Below are positions 63,595 through 64,000 of a stretch of 64,000 nt of DNA, one piece after another. The notes under the pieces were generated by a model that saw only the letters and a program-made list of their open reading frames with translations, was not told the DNA's origin and ran no database searches. The stretch is from Nocardioides gilvus (GTDB taxonomy: Bacteria; Actinomycetota; Actinomycetes; Propionibacteriales; Nocardioidaceae). The first letter of the stretch is position 1; each line of letters starts with the position of its first letter. Where the stretch lies: assembly GCF_003194605.1 (NCBI RefSeq), contig NZ_QHKY01000001.1:496001-560000 (forward strand), read 5' to 3'. Both the position numbers and the translations under genes were made by a program.

Positions 63595-63685
63595 TAGCCG
63601 AGCAACGAAACGCCTCGGGGACGCGCGCCGGGGCACGTCAGAGCCTGGCGCCGTCGGGGGCGCGGCGACCCGACCCGGCGGGGGG

Positions 63686-64000
63686 TCAGTTCGCGGCTTC
63701 GGCCTTCTCGGCGCCCCGCCGCCAGCGGATGCCGGCCTCCAGGAACGGGTCGAGGTCGCCGTCGAAGACCGAGCTCGGGTTGCCCGACTCGTACCCGGTG
63801 CGCAGGTCCTTGACGACCTGGTAGGGGTTGAGCACGTAGTTGCGCATCTGGTCACCCCAGCTGGCCTGCACGTCGCCACGCATCTCGTCGAGGTGGGCCT
63901 TCTCCTCGGCCTTCTTGCGAGCCAGCAGCTTGGCCTTGAGGACGACCATCGCGGAGGCCTTGTTCTGCAGCTGAGACTTCTCGTTCTGGCAGCTCACGAC
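63686..64000 (-). CDS. prfB: Peptide chain release factor 2, C-terminal part, cut by the window end
   Basis: The window ends within the gene; about 104 residues of the C-terminus are visible. [16 protein letters not shown] matches the region just after the GGQ loop in RF2, followed by the helical [20 protein letters not shown] segment and a short tail. The catalytic GGQ and SPF motifs would lie outside the window. The prfB-ftsE-ftsX order is conserved in actinobacteria. Confidence 0.93.
   Translation of the reverse strand, partial: VVSCQNEKSQLQNKASAMVVLKAKLLARKKAEEKAHLDEMRGDVQASWGDQMRNYVLNPYQVVKDLRTGYESGNPSSVFDGDLDPFLEAGIRWRRGAEKAEAAN

Overview
The window looks like chromosomal DNA from a high-GC actinobacterium, most likely a member of the Nocardioidaceae (Nocardioides-like). 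The evidence is the strong GC bias, the many GTG and a few TTG starts, actinobacterial families (DUF2017, DUF3039, DUF3618, CysO/Mec, LysG/LysE), and gene orders shared with Mycobacterium and Streptomyces. The genus is an inference. No prophage, insertion sequence, CRISPR array or plasmid function was seen. Genes are densely packed on both strands, and no gap exceeds 300 bases.

Layout. 1-9.7 kb: the end of a membrane protein, an SDR, a methionine aminopeptidase, a TIGR01777 epimerase, tRNA-Arg, a YnfA-type protein, and a minus-strand run of MauE-like protein, DsbA-like thioredoxin, small membrane protein and adenosine deaminase-like enzyme. Oligoribonuclease and tRNA-His follow. 9.7-15 kb: two paralogous membrane histidine kinases flank tRNA-Lys and a small DUF302 plus CsoR-family operon. 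15-19 kb: a Bcp peroxiredoxin, an ABC exporter, tRNA-Leu and a BASS transporter.

18.6-32.4 kb is the best-defined neighbourhood. It keeps the mycobacterial order clpS, DUF2017, mec, cysO, cysM, Rv1339-like phosphodiesterase, rph, rdgB, with pncB divergent from clpS. Here it is interrupted by an ABC exporter, a secreted protein, a phosphatase-like protein and a glycosyltransferase. CysM, CysO and Mec form the sulfur-carrier-protein route to cysteine. PncB and PncA form the nicotinamide-to-NAD salvage route. Between pncB and pncA sits a DUF559-type nuclease-like gene bracketed by two related inverted repeats, the most intriguing structure in the window.

32.4-46 kb: enoyl-CoA hydratase, a polar amino acid ABC importer, the LysG/LysE pair (regulator and exporter), an IclR regulator, a thioesterase, a conserved helicase/DUF3039/YqgE group, TetR, a DUF3048 lipoprotein, FabG and a secreted M15-like protein. 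46-58 kb: an AcrB-type RND pump, secreted proteins including a GH16 glycosidase, BrkB-type membrane protein, Ohr, a MscS channel, and a divergent arsR/arsM pair around a perfect palindrome.

58-64 kb: tmRNA, a thioesterase, an amidohydrolase, smpB, a coiled-coil M23 peptidase, ftsX, ftsE and the end of prfB. This groups ribosome rescue (ssrA, smpB) with the division complex FtsEX and its probable cell-wall hydrolase.
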